64,000 bases of DNA from Psychrobium sp. MM17-31 (GCF_022347785.1 NZ_JAKRGA010000006.1:1-64000); one strand, 5' to 3'. Counted from the first letter of the stretch, positions 55,186 through 64,000 are shown. The notes: generated from the letters alone by a model not told the origin. Program-made: numbers and translations.

Positions 55186-57066
55186 GTGCTAGACAATATT
55201 CTCGCTGGGCCGATTTTGCGGCGTTTATCAACGACACAACTGGTTTTGTGGTGGGTAAGTCCACAGCCGTGTCGCGGCCAGTTCCAGTGTTATATTGATG
55301 ACCGAGTGGTACTTGATATCGTGCTTGACCAAAAGAGCGTGAGCGAATATCGCGTCGGTGCTAAAGCAGTTATTCATTTACTCGACATCGAGATTGATTT
55401 ACCTATCGATACCTATATTGAATATGATCTGCAGCTTGAAACAGAGCGCGGCACAGAAGGCCTTGCGCAGTCTATTCCACATTTGATGTATGAAGGAAGG
55501 TCACGTCCGTCGTTTATTATCCAGCCGCAAACCACCAATATTTTGCACGGCTCTTGTCGCAACCCGCATGCGGCATGTGATGATAGCTTGTTGGCAGGTG
55601 ATGAGTTAATCAGCAAAGCCTTAGATGACAGTGAAGCTAGGCCGTCGTTTTTAATGATGAGTGGTGATCAAATTTATGCCGATCACGTCGCAGCGCCAAC
55701 ACTTTACGCCATCCATCAAGTTATCGATTTACTGGGACTCAATGACGAATCCTTTGAAGGCTGCGAGCTAGCCACTGCCGATGAGCTGCATCAGCTTGAA
55801 GATCAATATTATTATCGCCACGATTATCTGCCGACTACCCAACTTGGCGCGCCTTGGTATAACAAAAATGCCAAACAGGATATTTTCACCTCAGTTTATG
55901 CCCACAACCATTTGATTTCATTTGCTGAAGTGATGGCGATGTATTTAATGGTGTGGTCGCCATCGCTGTGGGAGAAAGTATCATTAAGCGGTTACGAAGT
56001 GCCGAGTGCATTTGAAAAAATGCATAAAACAGAGCGCTATGCCATCGCTGGTTTTATCGAAGGTTTGCCGCGTGTTCAACGACTGCTGGCGCACATTCCC
56101 ACCTATATGATTTTTGATGATCACGATGTAACCGATGATTGGAATTTGACGGCTTTATGGGAGCAAGCTGCTTACGAAAATCCGTTTTCTAAGCAGATTA
56201 TCGGCAATATGATGATGGGCTATTGGTTGTGTCAGGGCTGGGGTAATGATCCTAAACAGTTCAATAGTGAATTTTTAGAAATTGCTAATAATTACAATGA
56301 ACTACCTAATAAAGAGAATCATGATTCATTTGTTGATTTGGTGCTCCATTATTCCCATTGGCATTTCACCTTAGACACTTTTCCCAAGGTTGTGGTACTC
56401 GACAGCCGCACTCGCCGCTGGCGCAGCGAACAAGACTTGGCGCACCCGTCTGGTTTAATGGACTGGGAAGCAATGTGCGAACTGCAGCAAGAACTGATTG
56501 GTGAAGACTCAATCGTGTTAGTGTCGCCGGCGCCGATTTTCGGGGTCAAAGTTATTGAAGCCATTCAACGTGTTGCCACTATGTGTGGTAAACCGTTAGC
56601 GGTTGATGCAGAGAATTGGATGGCGCATCCAGGCTCGGCGAGTACCATTCTTAACATTTTTAAACACCCTAAAACGCCACAGCATTTTGTGATCCTCTCT
56701 GGCGATGTTCATTACTCTTTTGTTTATGACATCGAACTGCGCTTTAGAGAGCATTCGCCTAAGATCTGGCAAGTAACCTCAAGTGGCATTAAAAATATGT
56801 TCCCTGAGCCGTTAATTGGTTGCCTCGACCACCTCAATCGTTGGTTGTATGGCTCATATTCTCCATTGAATTTTTTCACTAAGCGTCGCTCAATGCGCGT
56901 TAAAGGTCGCGATGTGGTTGGTGGCGGTCAGCGTCGTTTAATTGCTAAAAGCGGGCTTGGTTATCTAGAGCTCAATAGCGATGGCTCACCACGATTAATA
57001 TGTGATTTACATAACGATGGCTCTAAGACGGAATTTGTCGAAGGACACGAAGAACAAGTACCCTAA
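55186..57066 (+). CDS. PhoD-like metallophosphatase
   Basis: A protein of about 626 residues in the PhoD / alkaline phosphatase D superfamily. Metal-binding motifs are visible in order: LHGSCRNPH, MMSGDQIYADH, IFDDHDVTDDWN and VILSGDVHYSFVYD. There is no clear signal peptide, so cytoplasmic or membrane-peripheral location is likely, unlike secreted PhoD. The start is uncertain: GTG at 55186 has AAGG seven bases upstream, while GTG at 55168 or 55102 would lengthen it. The natural substrate is unknown. The next gene begins 12 bases later. Confidence 0.85.
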   Translation: MLDNILAGPILRRLSTTQLVLWWVSPQPCRGQFQCYIDDRVVLDIVLDQKSVSEYRVGAKAVIHLLDIEIDLPIDTYIEYDLQLETERGTEGLAQSIPHLMYEGRSRPSFIIQPQTTNILHGSCRNPHAACDDSLLAGDELISKALDDSEARPSFLMMSGDQIYADHVAAPTLYAIHQVIDLLGLNDESFEGCELATADELHQLEDQYYYRHDYLPTTQLGAPWYNKNAKQDIFTSVYAHNHLISFAEVMAMYLMVWSPSLWEKVSLSGYEVPSAFEKMHKTERYAIAGFIEGLPRVQRLLAHIPTYMIFDDHDVTDDWNLTALWEQAAYENPFSKQIIGNMMMGYWLCQGWGNDPKQFNSEFLEIANNYNELPNKENHDSFVDLVLHYSHWHFTLDTFPKVVVLDSRTRRWRSEQDLAHPSGLMDWEAMCELQQELIGEDSIVLVSPAPIFGVKVIEAIQRVATMCGKPLAVDAENWMAHPGSASTILNIFKHPKTPQHFVILSGDVHYSFVYDIELRFREHSPKIWQVTSSGIKNMFPEPLIGCLDHLNRWLYGSYSPLNFFTKRRSMRVKGRDVVGGGQRRLIAKSGLGYLELNSDGSPRLICDLHNDGSKTEFVEGHEEQVP

Positions 57067-57078
57067 TAAGGAAACACC

Positions 57079-57600
57079 ATGAAGAAACTATATTTATCGG
57101 CAGTTGCTGGCGTATTAATGCTTGGTGCATTAACTGGCTGTCAGTCAACAACACCTAATCCTGACGTGGCGACGACGCAAATTAATCAGTTTATGGACCA
57201 ATGGCACCGTGCTGCGGCGAAAGCTGACGCTGATGGTTACTTTGGGGTAATGAACGAAAACTCGATTTTTATTGGCACCGATGCCTTGGAAAACTGGCGC
57301 AAAGATGCCTTTTTCGATTGGAGTAAGAAATACTTTGAGCGCGGCAAGGCGTGGGATTTTACTGCCATCGATCGCAATATCTACTTTTCACAAGATGGAA
57401 AAATCGCTTGGTTTGACGAGCTGTTAGATACGCCTAATTTGGGTATTTGTCGCGGATCGGGCGTGATTCGAATGACAGATAACGGCTGGAAAATAGAGCA
57501 TTATGTGTTGTCAGTTACCTCACCTAATGAAACTGTCGATAAGGTAACTGAGCTTAACAAGCCTTTTGAGGCGGGGATTAAGGCGAAGTTTAAAAACTAA
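57079..57600 (+). CDS. SnoaL/NTF2-like lipoprotein
   Basis: A 173-residue protein with lipobox LTGC (Cys21). A domain of about 130 residues follows, with QINQFMDQWHRAAAKADADG and the DUF4440/SnoaL-like pattern of an NTF2 cone fold (KIAWFDELLDT, GVIRMTDNGWKIEHYVLSV). These domains bind small ligands; no catalytic set is evident. It probably shares a transcript with the PhoD-like gene. Confidence 0.8.
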   Translation: MKKLYLSAVAGVLMLGALTGCQSTTPNPDVATTQINQFMDQWHRAAAKADADGYFGVMNENSIFIGTDALENWRKDAFFDWSKKYFERGKAWDFTAIDRNIYFSQDGKIAWFDELLDTPNLGICRGSGVIRMTDNGWKIEHYVLSVTSPNETVDKVTELNKPFEAGIKAKFKN

Positions 57601-57662
57601 CTTAACTATTCTGCTAATAGTTTTGTTGTCAGCTAAGCGAGAATTTTGATAAATGGGAATAA

Positions 57663-58040
57663 TTTGGTGTGCTGATAAAGCCTATCTGCTTATTTAAAAT
57701 TCGTGAAAGCACACCAGTTACTTTTCTTTGCGTCGCCAAAGAAAAGTAACCAAAAGAAAGGCGACCCGAAATTTATCGTTTGATCTTAAATGATAAATTG
57801 CCTATTCAATACCGTATTTGATCCGCATCTCGGCAACTGCTCCTGCGTTGCTCTACCTCCTGCATCCATGCAGTCGCCTACGGCAAATACTCAAAAGTTT
57901 GTCTGGAACAAACTTTAACAGCTGTAGCTGGCCTCGAAGAGGTGAGTACATGGAATGTACGAATCAAAATCATCCCTGATTTTTGCATTGGTCAATTTCT
58001 AATTTAAGACGCTAAATGGCGGGAGCTGGCCGCGCTGTCA
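57663..58040. repeat. Modular intergenic repeat, copy B
   Basis: Fills the space between two convergent genes; no gene is seen from 57601 to 58096. It shares the scaffold of copy A in the same order. Here the GTTACTTTTCTTTG / CAAAGAAAAGTAAC stem (57717-57750) is closed by only CGTCGC. Extra hairpins lie elsewhere: CTGCA-TCCA-TGCAG at 57860-57873, AAAGTTTGT-CTGGA-ACAAACTTT at 57894-57916, GTACA-TGGAA-TGTAC at 57946-57960, and CAAAATCA-TCCC-TGATTTTTG at 57965-57985. Some sit inside a scaffold hairpin that is uninterrupted in copy A. Confidence 0.82.
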
Positions 58041-58096
58041 ACCTATAATAATCTTTAACTGTTCGGTATTACGAACCAAAGCTAAGAAATAAAGAT

Positions 58097-58855
58097 TTAG
58101 CTTTTAATACCAAGTGCTGCAGCGAGATCTTTAGCAGGTAAGTAACCTGGTAATAGCTCGCCTGATTCCATAATAATCGCTGGAGTGCCTGTTACGCCTA
58201 AGCGATTACCTAGGATAAAGTGTTGGGCTACTGGATTATCTTTACAGGCTGACGTGTAAACTGGTTGGCCATTTTTAAGTTTGGTTAGTGCATCTTGTTT
58301 GTTGTCTGAACACCAAGCGCTAACCACTTTGTTGTATGACGGCGAGTTAATGCCAGCACGAGGGTAGGCTAGGTAACGTACTTCGATACCCAAATCATTA
58401 ATTTGCGCCATTTCTTTGTGAAGCTTACGACAGTAGCCGCAATCAACATCGGTAAATACGGTAATGCTAGCCTTTTTCTTACCCGTGGCTGGGTAGATAA
58501 TCATTTCATTTTTATCGATTGCTGCAATCGCTGCCTTACGCGGCTTTTCCATGCGTTTTTCTTTGACGTTTACAAAGCGGCTGCCGTTGATTTGCAATAA
58601 ATCGCCTGTGAAAAAGTAATCGCCTTTAGGAACGTAATATACGGTGCCTTTGCCTGAGAAATTGAGCAGGTACATGCCGTCAATATCTGTTTCTTCAACA
58701 TCTGATACCACAAGCTCTGGACGAACGCTGGCAAATTTTTTGGCGATACTGTCTTTTTCCGCTTGAGATATTTGTGCATAGGCGTTGATACTAGAAAGCA
58801 TCAAACTAGCGGGAAGTGCGACAACGGCGCACTTTTTCAATAACTTACTAAACAT
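58097..58855 (-). CDS. dsbC: Thiol:disulfide isomerase DsbC
   Basis: DsbC reshuffles wrong disulfide bonds in periplasmic proteins. The 252-residue protein has a signal peptide ending AYA, an N-terminal dimerisation domain (about 27-90) and a thioredoxin fold with the active site FTDVDCGYCRKLHKEM. The cis-proline loop GTPAI comes near the end. In many relatives recJ follows dsbC; here the gene stands alone, convergent with the SnoaL gene across repeat copy B. Confidence 0.94.
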   Translation of the reverse strand: MFSKLLKKCAVVALPASLMLSSINAYAQISQAEKDSIAKKFASVRPELVVSDVEETDIDGMYLLNFSGKGTVYYVPKGDYFFTGDLLQINGSRFVNVKEKRMEKPRKAAIAAIDKNEMIIYPATGKKKASITVFTDVDCGYCRKLHKEMAQINDLGIEVRYLAYPRAGINSPSYNKVVSAWCSDNKQDALTKLKNGQPVYTSACKDNPVAQHFILGNRLGVTGTPAIIMESGELLPGYLPAKDLAAALGIKS

Positions 58856-58930
58856 TTTTGTTCCTAAACTTTTTTTCCTAATACGGGGATCATTTATCCC
58901 TGATTTTTATATTGCCCGAAGGTTAACACA

Positions 58931-59659
58931 TCATAGTGACGATTGATGTGTTTTCTCTATATTGGCCAATAGCAATCTAACATTGGGTTTATAAACCCGA
59001 CCGACGGGAATTGTGACATCACCGAGGGTTAATTCGTTCGCTGTAAACAGAGTTACAGCATTGAGAGCTACTAAATAAGAACGGTGAACACGGCAAAAAA
59101 TCTCAGCAGGTAGCAATTTTTCAAAATCGGAGATTTTCATTTGGCTGATGATGTGGCCGTCCCTTAGCTCAATGGAGGTAAAGTTACCGTTGGCTTTTAT
59201 ATAGCGGATATCAGTTAGTGGCACCTTATGGTGCTTTTTTTCATCCTTAATAAATATGTGATTTGAGGTTGATTTAGTCGGATTTGGTGCGTTGTCATTG
59301 GCAGTGAGCTCGGCGCTTACTTTTCTGACGGCTTTTTCAAAACGCTCAAAATCAAAGGGTTTTAGCAGGTAGTCGCTAATGGCGTATTCGTAGCTTTCTA
59401 GGGCGTATTCTTTGTGCGCGGAAATAATAATGACTTTGGGCGGGTTACTCAGCGATTGCAGAAATTCGAATCCCGAAACTTGGGGCATTCGAATGTCGAG
59501 AAAAATGAAATCGACTCGCTGCTGCGCTAAAAAATCTTTGGCTTGCTGCGCGTTATGGCAGTTTCCTAGATGGGTTAAGTAATCGATTTTGCTGGCGAAA
59601 CTTTCGATTAGTGTATGAGCAAGCGGCTCGTCGTCGATTATGGCAAAGGTAAGTGGCAT
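58931..59659 (-). CDS. LytTR-family response regulator
   Basis: A 242-residue two-component regulator. The receiver domain (1-120) contains IDDEPLA, the phospho-acceptor Asp in FIFLDIRMPQVSGFEF, and the late KPFDFERF lysine. The C-terminal LytTR DNA-binding domain (about 140-238) has IFIKDEKKHHKVPLTDIRYI and FCRVHRSYLVALNAV. It starts 8 bases after the sensor kinase gene with AGGAAAC in between, so the pair is cotranscribed. LytTR proteins bind direct repeats two helical turns apart; such a repeat lies at 60488-60519. Confidence 0.94.
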   Translation of the reverse strand: MPLTFAIIDDEPLAHTLIESFASKIDYLTHLGNCHNAQQAKDFLAQQRVDFIFLDIRMPQVSGFEFLQSLSNPPKVIIISAHKEYALESYEYAISDYLLKPFDFERFEKAVRKVSAELTANDNAPNPTKSTSNHIFIKDEKKHHKVPLTDIRYIKANGNFTSIELRDGHIISQMKISDFEKLLPAEIFCRVHRSYLVALNAVTLFTANELTLGDVTIPVGRVYKPNVRLLLANIEKTHQSSL

Positions 59660-59667
59660 GGTGTTTC

Positions 59668-60465
59668 CTAGGTCAAATCTATGATTACTTTGGTGTAAAA
59701 CTCGGTGCCCTCAATACGCTCAATGTATTGATGTTTGCTTGGATAGAGCAGTTTCAAGCGTCGCTTGAGATTCGCTATGCCAAGGCCACCGGATCGTTGT
59801 TGATGTTTTTTAGATTCCAGTACTTGCGGATCAAAGTTATTGCGCAATTCAAACGCTATTGTTTGTTGATTAGTCGTTAGAGTGAACTCGATATATTGGC
59901 CACTCGTTTGAGTATCTATGCCGTGTTTAAAGGCATTTTCAAGCAAGTTAATGAATAGGAGCGGTGGGATCCGCTGATCCATGTTTTCGCATTGCTGAAT
60001 AAAGGTGATATCGAGGGTGTTTTTATGGCGTATTTGGTTGAGTTCTATGAAGTTATTAAGGTAGTTTACTTCGTCTTCTACTGAAACACTGTTTTTTCGA
60101 CCGTCGTAAATCGTAAAGCGCATCATTTGTGACAGTTTATAGATAACCTCTTGTGTTAAATCAGATTTCTCAATGGCCAGTCCGTACAGGTTGTTTAACG
60201 TGTTAAAGAAAAAGTGTGGGTTAATCTGGCTCTTTAGTAAGTTGAGTTCGGCAGTGAGGGTTTCTTGATGAAGGTTGTCGATAATTTGTTGCTGTTTAAA
60301 CCGATCACGAATAAGCCACACGATTGGCGCCATCAATGAGATGGTAAGAAAAACGATGAGTAAATCGGGCTGGTTGCTTTGATAAAGCCAAAATAAAAAG
60401 CCTGCGTATAACGCTAGTGCGCCAAGGATTTTTACGCTGGTTATAACATGAGATTTTTGAATCAA
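59668..60465 (-). CDS. LytS-type sensor histidine kinase
   Basis: A 265-residue membrane kinase. Two hydrophobic helices (about 11-29 and 34-50) are followed directly by the His_kinase domain with the phospho-acceptor in LKSQINPHFFFNTLNNLYGL. An ATP-binding domain (LLFINLLENAFKHGIDTQ, GGLGIANLKRRL) completes it. There is no large sensor domain, so the signal is probably sensed in or at the membrane. The start is TTG with AGGA seven bases upstream. It faces an ABC transporter operon across 125 bases. Confidence 0.92.
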   Translation of the reverse strand: MIQKSHVITSVKILGALALYAGFLFWLYQSNQPDLLIVFLTISLMAPIVWLIRDRFKQQQIIDNLHQETLTAELNLLKSQINPHFFFNTLNNLYGLAIEKSDLTQEVIYKLSQMMRFTIYDGRKNSVSVEDEVNYLNNFIELNQIRHKNTLDITFIQQCENMDQRIPPLLFINLLENAFKHGIDTQTSGQYIEFTLTTNQQTIAFELRNNFDPQVLESKKHQQRSGGLGIANLKRRLKLLYPSKHQYIERIEGTEFYTKVIIDLT

Positions 60466-60487
60466 AATGGAATCCTAAGGTGAAAAT

Positions 60488-60519
60488 ATGTCGTTCGTGT
60501 GGTTTTAAATGTCGTTCGT
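60488..60519 (+). promoter_or_regulatory. Direct repeat, likely LytTR regulator site
   Basis: ATGTCGTTCGT occurs at 60488-60498 and again at 60509-60519, with starts exactly 21 bases apart, in the intergenic space between the kinase gene and the ABC gene. The CGTTCGTC-like core resembles the AlgR site CCGTTCGTC. A TTGCAC at 60534 could be a -35 element just downstream. Confidence 0.65.
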
Positions 60520-60590
60520 CATTTGTTTCACCATTGCACAAAAAGCGATCGTAGACTAGTCCCATCATAAAACCAATATCAGGAATTGGC

Positions 60591-61481
60591 ATGTTAAATA
60601 TTAGAAATCTTTCAAAGACCTACGACAATGGGGTCAAAGCACTAAACGGTGTTTCACTGGATATTGAACCGGGATTATTCGGCTTATTAGGACCTAACGG
60701 CGCGGGTAAATCGAGCTTAATGCGTACCATTGCTACATTACAATTGCCATCGCACGGCCAAATCAGTTTTGACAACAAAGACATTATTGAAAACCCTAAT
60801 ATTTTGCGATCATGCCTAGGGTATTTACCGCAAGAATTTGGCGTTTATCCTAAGGTTTCTTGTTATCAATTGCTCGAGCATATGGCGTTACTAAAAGGCG
60901 TAACTGATCATAAACAACGCAAGGCGCAAATCGAGCAATTGCTGCATCAAACAAATCTACATGATGTGCGTAAAAAAGACGTTAGCTCATTCTCGGGCGG
61001 CATGCGACAACGTTTTGGTATTGCACAAGCATTATTGGGGTCGCCTAAGTTAGTCATTGTCGATGAGCCAACGGCGGGCCTAGATCCATACGAGCGTAAC
61101 CGTTTTCACAACCTATTGTGTGAGATCGGCGAAAACGTCGTGGTTATCTTATCAACCCACATCGTTGAGGATGTCAGTCAGTTGTGTCCAAACATGGCGA
61201 TTTTAGCCCAAGGTCAGGTGCAATTAACGGGCAAGCCTCATCAGTTAGTTAAAAGCATTGAAGGCACCTTGTGGGGCAAAGTTGTCGAAAAATCACAAGT
61301 GGCAGATTATCAGTCGAAGTTTGATGTAATTTCAGAACAGCTGATTACCGGAAAAACTCAGCTTATTGTCCAAAGTGAATTCCAGCCAGAAATTGGCTTT
61401 GAACCTGTAACGCCTAATTTAGAAGATGTGTATTTTTCGACGCTGCACCAACTTAAAAAAGGTGAAACACATGATCTTTAA
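60591..61481 (+). CDS. ABC transporter ATP-binding protein
   Basis: A 296-residue ATPase of an ABC-2-type exporter. Walker A is LLGPNGAGKSSLMRTIA (about 34-49), the signature motif SSFSGGMRQRFGIAQAL, Walker B VIVDEPTAGLDPYERNRF, and the switch His lies in VVILSTHIVEDV. An additional C-terminal domain of about 80 residues is typical of this class. It overlaps the permease gene by 11 bases. The divergent LytTR two-component system probably controls it. Confidence 0.95.
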   Translation: MLNIRNLSKTYDNGVKALNGVSLDIEPGLFGLLGPNGAGKSSLMRTIATLQLPSHGQISFDNKDIIENPNILRSCLGYLPQEFGVYPKVSCYQLLEHMALLKGVTDHKQRKAQIEQLLHQTNLHDVRKKDVSSFSGGMRQRFGIAQALLGSPKLVIVDEPTAGLDPYERNRFHNLLCEIGENVVVILSTHIVEDVSQLCPNMAILAQGQVQLTGKPHQLVKSIEGTLWGKVVEKSQVADYQSKFDVISEQLITGKTQLIVQSEFQPEIGFEPVTPNLEDVYFSTLHQLKKGETHDL

Positions 61482-64000
61482 GTTAACGCAATTCGAATTA
61501 CGCGCCCACTTTAAACAAATTGGTTTCTGGGTTGCTGCACTATTATTGGCGTGGATGGCGTTTTTAGTAACGGGTCAGCGCGGCTCTAATTTATTGTTTG
61601 CTAATTCAGCCTTTGCTATCACGCAAACCACCTTATTTATCGTGCCAAATATTATCTTTGTCGTCTGTGTTTTGGCTTCTTCAACACTATTGCGAGACAG
61701 TCAATACAAGATGGAGCCACTCATCTTTGCGACGCCGATTGATAAGTTTGAATATTTAACGAGTCGCTTCTTGGGGCTGTTGTTCGCAACCTTGACGCTA
61801 ATGTTATTTACCATTGTGGTGATGATGCTGACATTGATTAAATTAGACTCAGCATTAGTTGGCCCGTTCCGCTTACAGTATTATTTCGCTGCTTTTTGTA
61901 TCTTCATGGTGCCAACGGCAATTTTCGCCTGTTGCGTGGTATTTGCTACCGCGATGTTTAGCAAAAGTATGATTGCGGTTTATGTCTCGGGTATTGTTGT
62001 TTATGTGCTTTACATCATTGGCTCGGTATTTGGTAACTCTCCTTTATTGGCAAATTCATCGCCAATTTTAGAATCTGGCTCAGGTTTTTCCTCATTGTTA
62101 GAACCTTACGGGTTTATTGCCTTTATGGCGCAATCTGCCACCTGGAGTGTTGAGCAGAAAAACGTGTTGATGCCAATGCTGTCAGGTGATCTACTCCTCA
62201 ATCGCATTTTGTGGTTGGCGATAAGCGCAGGTCTATTTGCCTTTACCTATCAGTGTTTTAGTTTTAGAAAAGCCAAAACTGTTAAAGCCCAAAAAGCTGA
62301 ACCTGCAAAAACTCTTGGTGGCCGTTTGTTTACTCAGTGGCAAGCGGTGGCGGTGAATCACGATTTTAACCGCTTTAACTTGGCCATTTGGTGGTCGAAG
62401 ATAAAGCTAGAGTACCGCACTGTCACTAGAGGATTTACCTTTATTGTCTTACTGGTGGTGACCGTGGTGTTTTCAGTCGCATTATTAATTGGCAATATTT
62501 TCTCGGGGCCGATCTCTGGTGGGCAACCTTACTTCCCGTCAACAGAATTAATTTTAGAAATGTTAGAACAGCCGCTATCTGATATCGGTATGTTAGTGGC
62601 AATTTTCTACACGGTAGAGCTGTTTTGGAATGAGCGTAACGTTAATATCAACGGTTTAGTTGATGCGACGCCAACGCGAAATTTTACTTTGTATTTCGCT
62701 AAATTGGCCACGGTATTAGCCGTTGGCTTTAGCTTAATTACCGTTAGCATTTTGTGTGCGATTGCCTTTCAGTTGAGCCAGCAATATTACGCCATCGATT
62801 TGTTTATTTACCTGTCGTTGTATTACTACGCTGGCGTACCTATTTTATTGATTACCTTGCTGACATTGTTTTTGCAGCGCTTTGCTTCCACCAAGTCATT
62901 GGGGCTGTTATTTGGCTTTGGTGTGTTCTTTGCCAATATTTTTGCTAAGGCAATATTATTTGAGCATCCGTTGATTTCATTCGCTTATCGCCCACAGTTT
63001 ATTTTTTCGGATATGACGGAAGCTCACTATCACCTCGATGCGCTCCATTGGTATAACGCTTATTGGTTGAGTTTCGCCCTAATCTTAGCGGTACTGACAG
63101 TTAAGATGTGGCAGCGTGGAATATCTACAGTCAATCAAAGTATTGGCAAAGTTGGTGTCGCGACACTGTCAGTAGCTGTTATTGGAATGCTGGCAAGTGG
63201 CAGTTACATCTATTCGCAAGTGAACGTTAAGCATGAATTTTTAACAGCTGAGCAGCGTTTTGATCAGCAAGAGCAATATGAAAAGCGCTATCAGTCGTTT
63301 AAAAATATGGCTGTGCCGACGGTGACTGATATTACTGCCGATGTGGATATTTTCCCGCGTGATCGCAGTTATCAAGTAAAAGGGCGTTATCAATTTCAGA
63401 ATAAAACGGCGCAACCGATTGATAAGCTATTAATTTCAGTGGTTAGTAGCGGTGCTATCGATGCAGAGTTAACCCTCGATGGTGCTTCATTAATTGAGTT
63501 TGATGAAGTGAATAACCAATATATCTATCAATTTAACAAGCCGTTGTTGCCAAATGCAGTTGGCGGGCTGAGTTTCACCTATGACATTACTCATAGTCCT
63601 TTTGTTGAATTAGATGGCGAGCATTATGTGACTGAAAGAGGCTCTTACATCGAGCTGGAAGATGTGATGCCTCAGTTTGGTTATGATTCTCGTTTGGCCA
63701 TTAACAGTGAACGCGAGCGCGAAAAGCGCAATCTAGCGTCAATGTTATACCCTGCGCCAACTCGTAGCGATCAAAAAGTTGCAGACGATTGGGTTAATTT
63801 TGAAACCACCGTCTCGACCAGTGCCGATCAATCTGTGGTTGCGGTAGGTAAGTTAGTAAATAGCTGGCAAGAGGGCGATAGAAACTATTTCCACTATAAG
63901 TCTAACGGCAAGATCAACACGCAGTTTGCTTACGTATCGGCCGAGTTTACTGAGCACAAAAAACACCACAAGGGTGTGGATATCACGATATATCATCATC
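61471..64000 (+). CDS. ABC permease fused to M1-aminopeptidase-like domain (partial)
   Basis: Open from ATG at 61471 to the end of the window (843 codons, no stop), so the C-terminus is missing. The N-terminal part begins MIFKLTQFELRAHFKQIGFW and has about six membrane helices up to about residue 260. A second set of about six follows at about 325-580. Together they form two ABC-2-type permease halves. A further helix near 565-582 leads to a periplasmic beta-rich segment (KNMAVPTVTDITADVDIFPR), the expected N-terminal part of an M1 peptidase fold. Full-length relatives run to nearly 1200 residues. The peptidase zinc motif would lie beyond the window, so activity cannot be judged. Confidence 0.85.
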   Translation, partial: MIFKLTQFELRAHFKQIGFWVAALLLAWMAFLVTGQRGSNLLFANSAFAITQTTLFIVPNIIFVVCVLASSTLLRDSQYKMEPLIFATPIDKFEYLTSRFLGLLFATLTLMLFTIVVMMLTLIKLDSALVGPFRLQYYFAAFCIFMVPTAIFACCVVFATAMFSKSMIAVYVSGIVVYVLYIIGSVFGNSPLLANSSPILESGSGFSSLLEPYGFIAFMAQSATWSVEQKNVLMPMLSGDLLLNRILWLAISAGLFAFTYQCFSFRKAKTVKAQKAEPAKTLGGRLFTQWQAVAVNHDFNRFNLAIWWSKIKLEYRTVTRGFTFIVLLVVTVVFSVALLIGNIFSGPISGGQPYFPSTELILEMLEQPLSDIGMLVAIFYTVELFWNERNVNINGLVDATPTRNFTLYFAKLATVLAVGFSLITVSILCAIAFQLSQQYYAIDLFIYLSLYYYAGVPILLITLLTLFLQRFASTKSLGLLFGFGVFFANIFAKAILFEHPLISFAYRPQFIFSDMTEAHYHLDALHWYNAYWLSFALILAVLTVKMWQRGISTVNQSIGKVGVATLSVAVIGMLASGSYIYSQVNVKHEFLTAEQRFDQQEQYEKRYQSFKNMAVPTVTDITADVDIFPRDRSYQVKGRYQFQNKTAQPIDKLLISVVSSGAIDAELTLDGASLIEFDEVNNQYIYQFNKPLLPNAVGGLSFTYDITHSPFVELDGEHYVTERGSYIELEDVMPQFGYDSRLAINSEREREKRNLASMLYPAPTRSDQKVADDWVNFETTVSTSADQSVVAVGKLVNSWQEGDRNYFHYKSNGKINTQFAYVSAEFTEHKKHHKGVDITIYHH

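Overview
The window looks like chromosomal DNA of a marine gammaproteobacterium of the order Alteromonadales (Colwelliaceae, Shewanellaceae or a close relative). This rests on gene order (rRNA operon end, yrdD-purKE-tsaC-hemF, trkH-hemG-trkA-rsmB-fmt-def-lysM-dprA-smg, brkB-dtd-yiiD, gmk-rpoZ-spoT-ridA), on families typical of that order (DUF2982, DUF2959, DUF3014, GlyGly-CTERM nuclease) and on moderate GC. No species is claimed. No tRNA, CRISPR array, prophage or transposase was seen. Most of the window is conserved housekeeping DNA.

Layout. 1-560: the end of an rRNA operon with two intact 5S genes and a third 5S copy broken by hairpin-forming insertions. 560-850: a hairpin-rich spacer. 850-6203: a fused MFS/spermidine-synthase-like protein, then a TonB receptor and PepSY pair, probably for iron-type uptake. 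6263-14556: an M3 peptidase, yrdD, purE-purK, tsaC-hemF, two small lipoproteins and rlmJ. 14651-18497: a moxR-DUF58-tgpA operon. 18480-25524: two alpha/beta hydrolases, an MBL-fold enzyme, a secreted protein coupled to a CadC-like membrane regulator, and an esterase-like protein. 25725-35448: potassium uptake (trkH, trkA), hemG, translation start and rRNA modification (def, fmt, rsmB), a LysM protein, dprA and smg. 35611-38666: siroheme genes (cobA plus a CysG-like protein), yaiI and an SDR. 39227-46043: DUF2959, BrkB, a proline iminopeptidase, dtd, a yiiD-like protein, DUF3014 and recG. 46552-51436: two tandem secreted nucleases of about 790 residues. 51514-55005: ridA, spoT, rpoZ and gmk. 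55186-58855: a PhoD-like phosphatase, a SnoaL-like lipoprotein and dsbC. 58931-64000: a LytTR two-component system facing an ABC exporter operon whose permease, fused to an M1-peptidase-like domain, runs off the window.

The most unusual signal is not a gene. A modular intergenic repeat of about 380-400 bp occurs at 38723-39122 and 57663-58040, both times between convergent genes. Its scaffold is conserved, but it is interrupted by different small hairpins whose arms are unrelated while their short loops nearly all carry TCC or GGA. Hairpins of the same style occur at 691-756 and inside the broken 5S copy, so they appear able to insert into structured DNA or RNA. Other points of interest are a 21-bp-phased direct repeat resembling a LytTR/AlgR site in front of the ABC operon, a perfect stem hiding the dprA ribosome binding site, a CysG protein with a decayed methyltransferase half beside a stand-alone cobA, and paralogous nucleases with different C-terminal tails.
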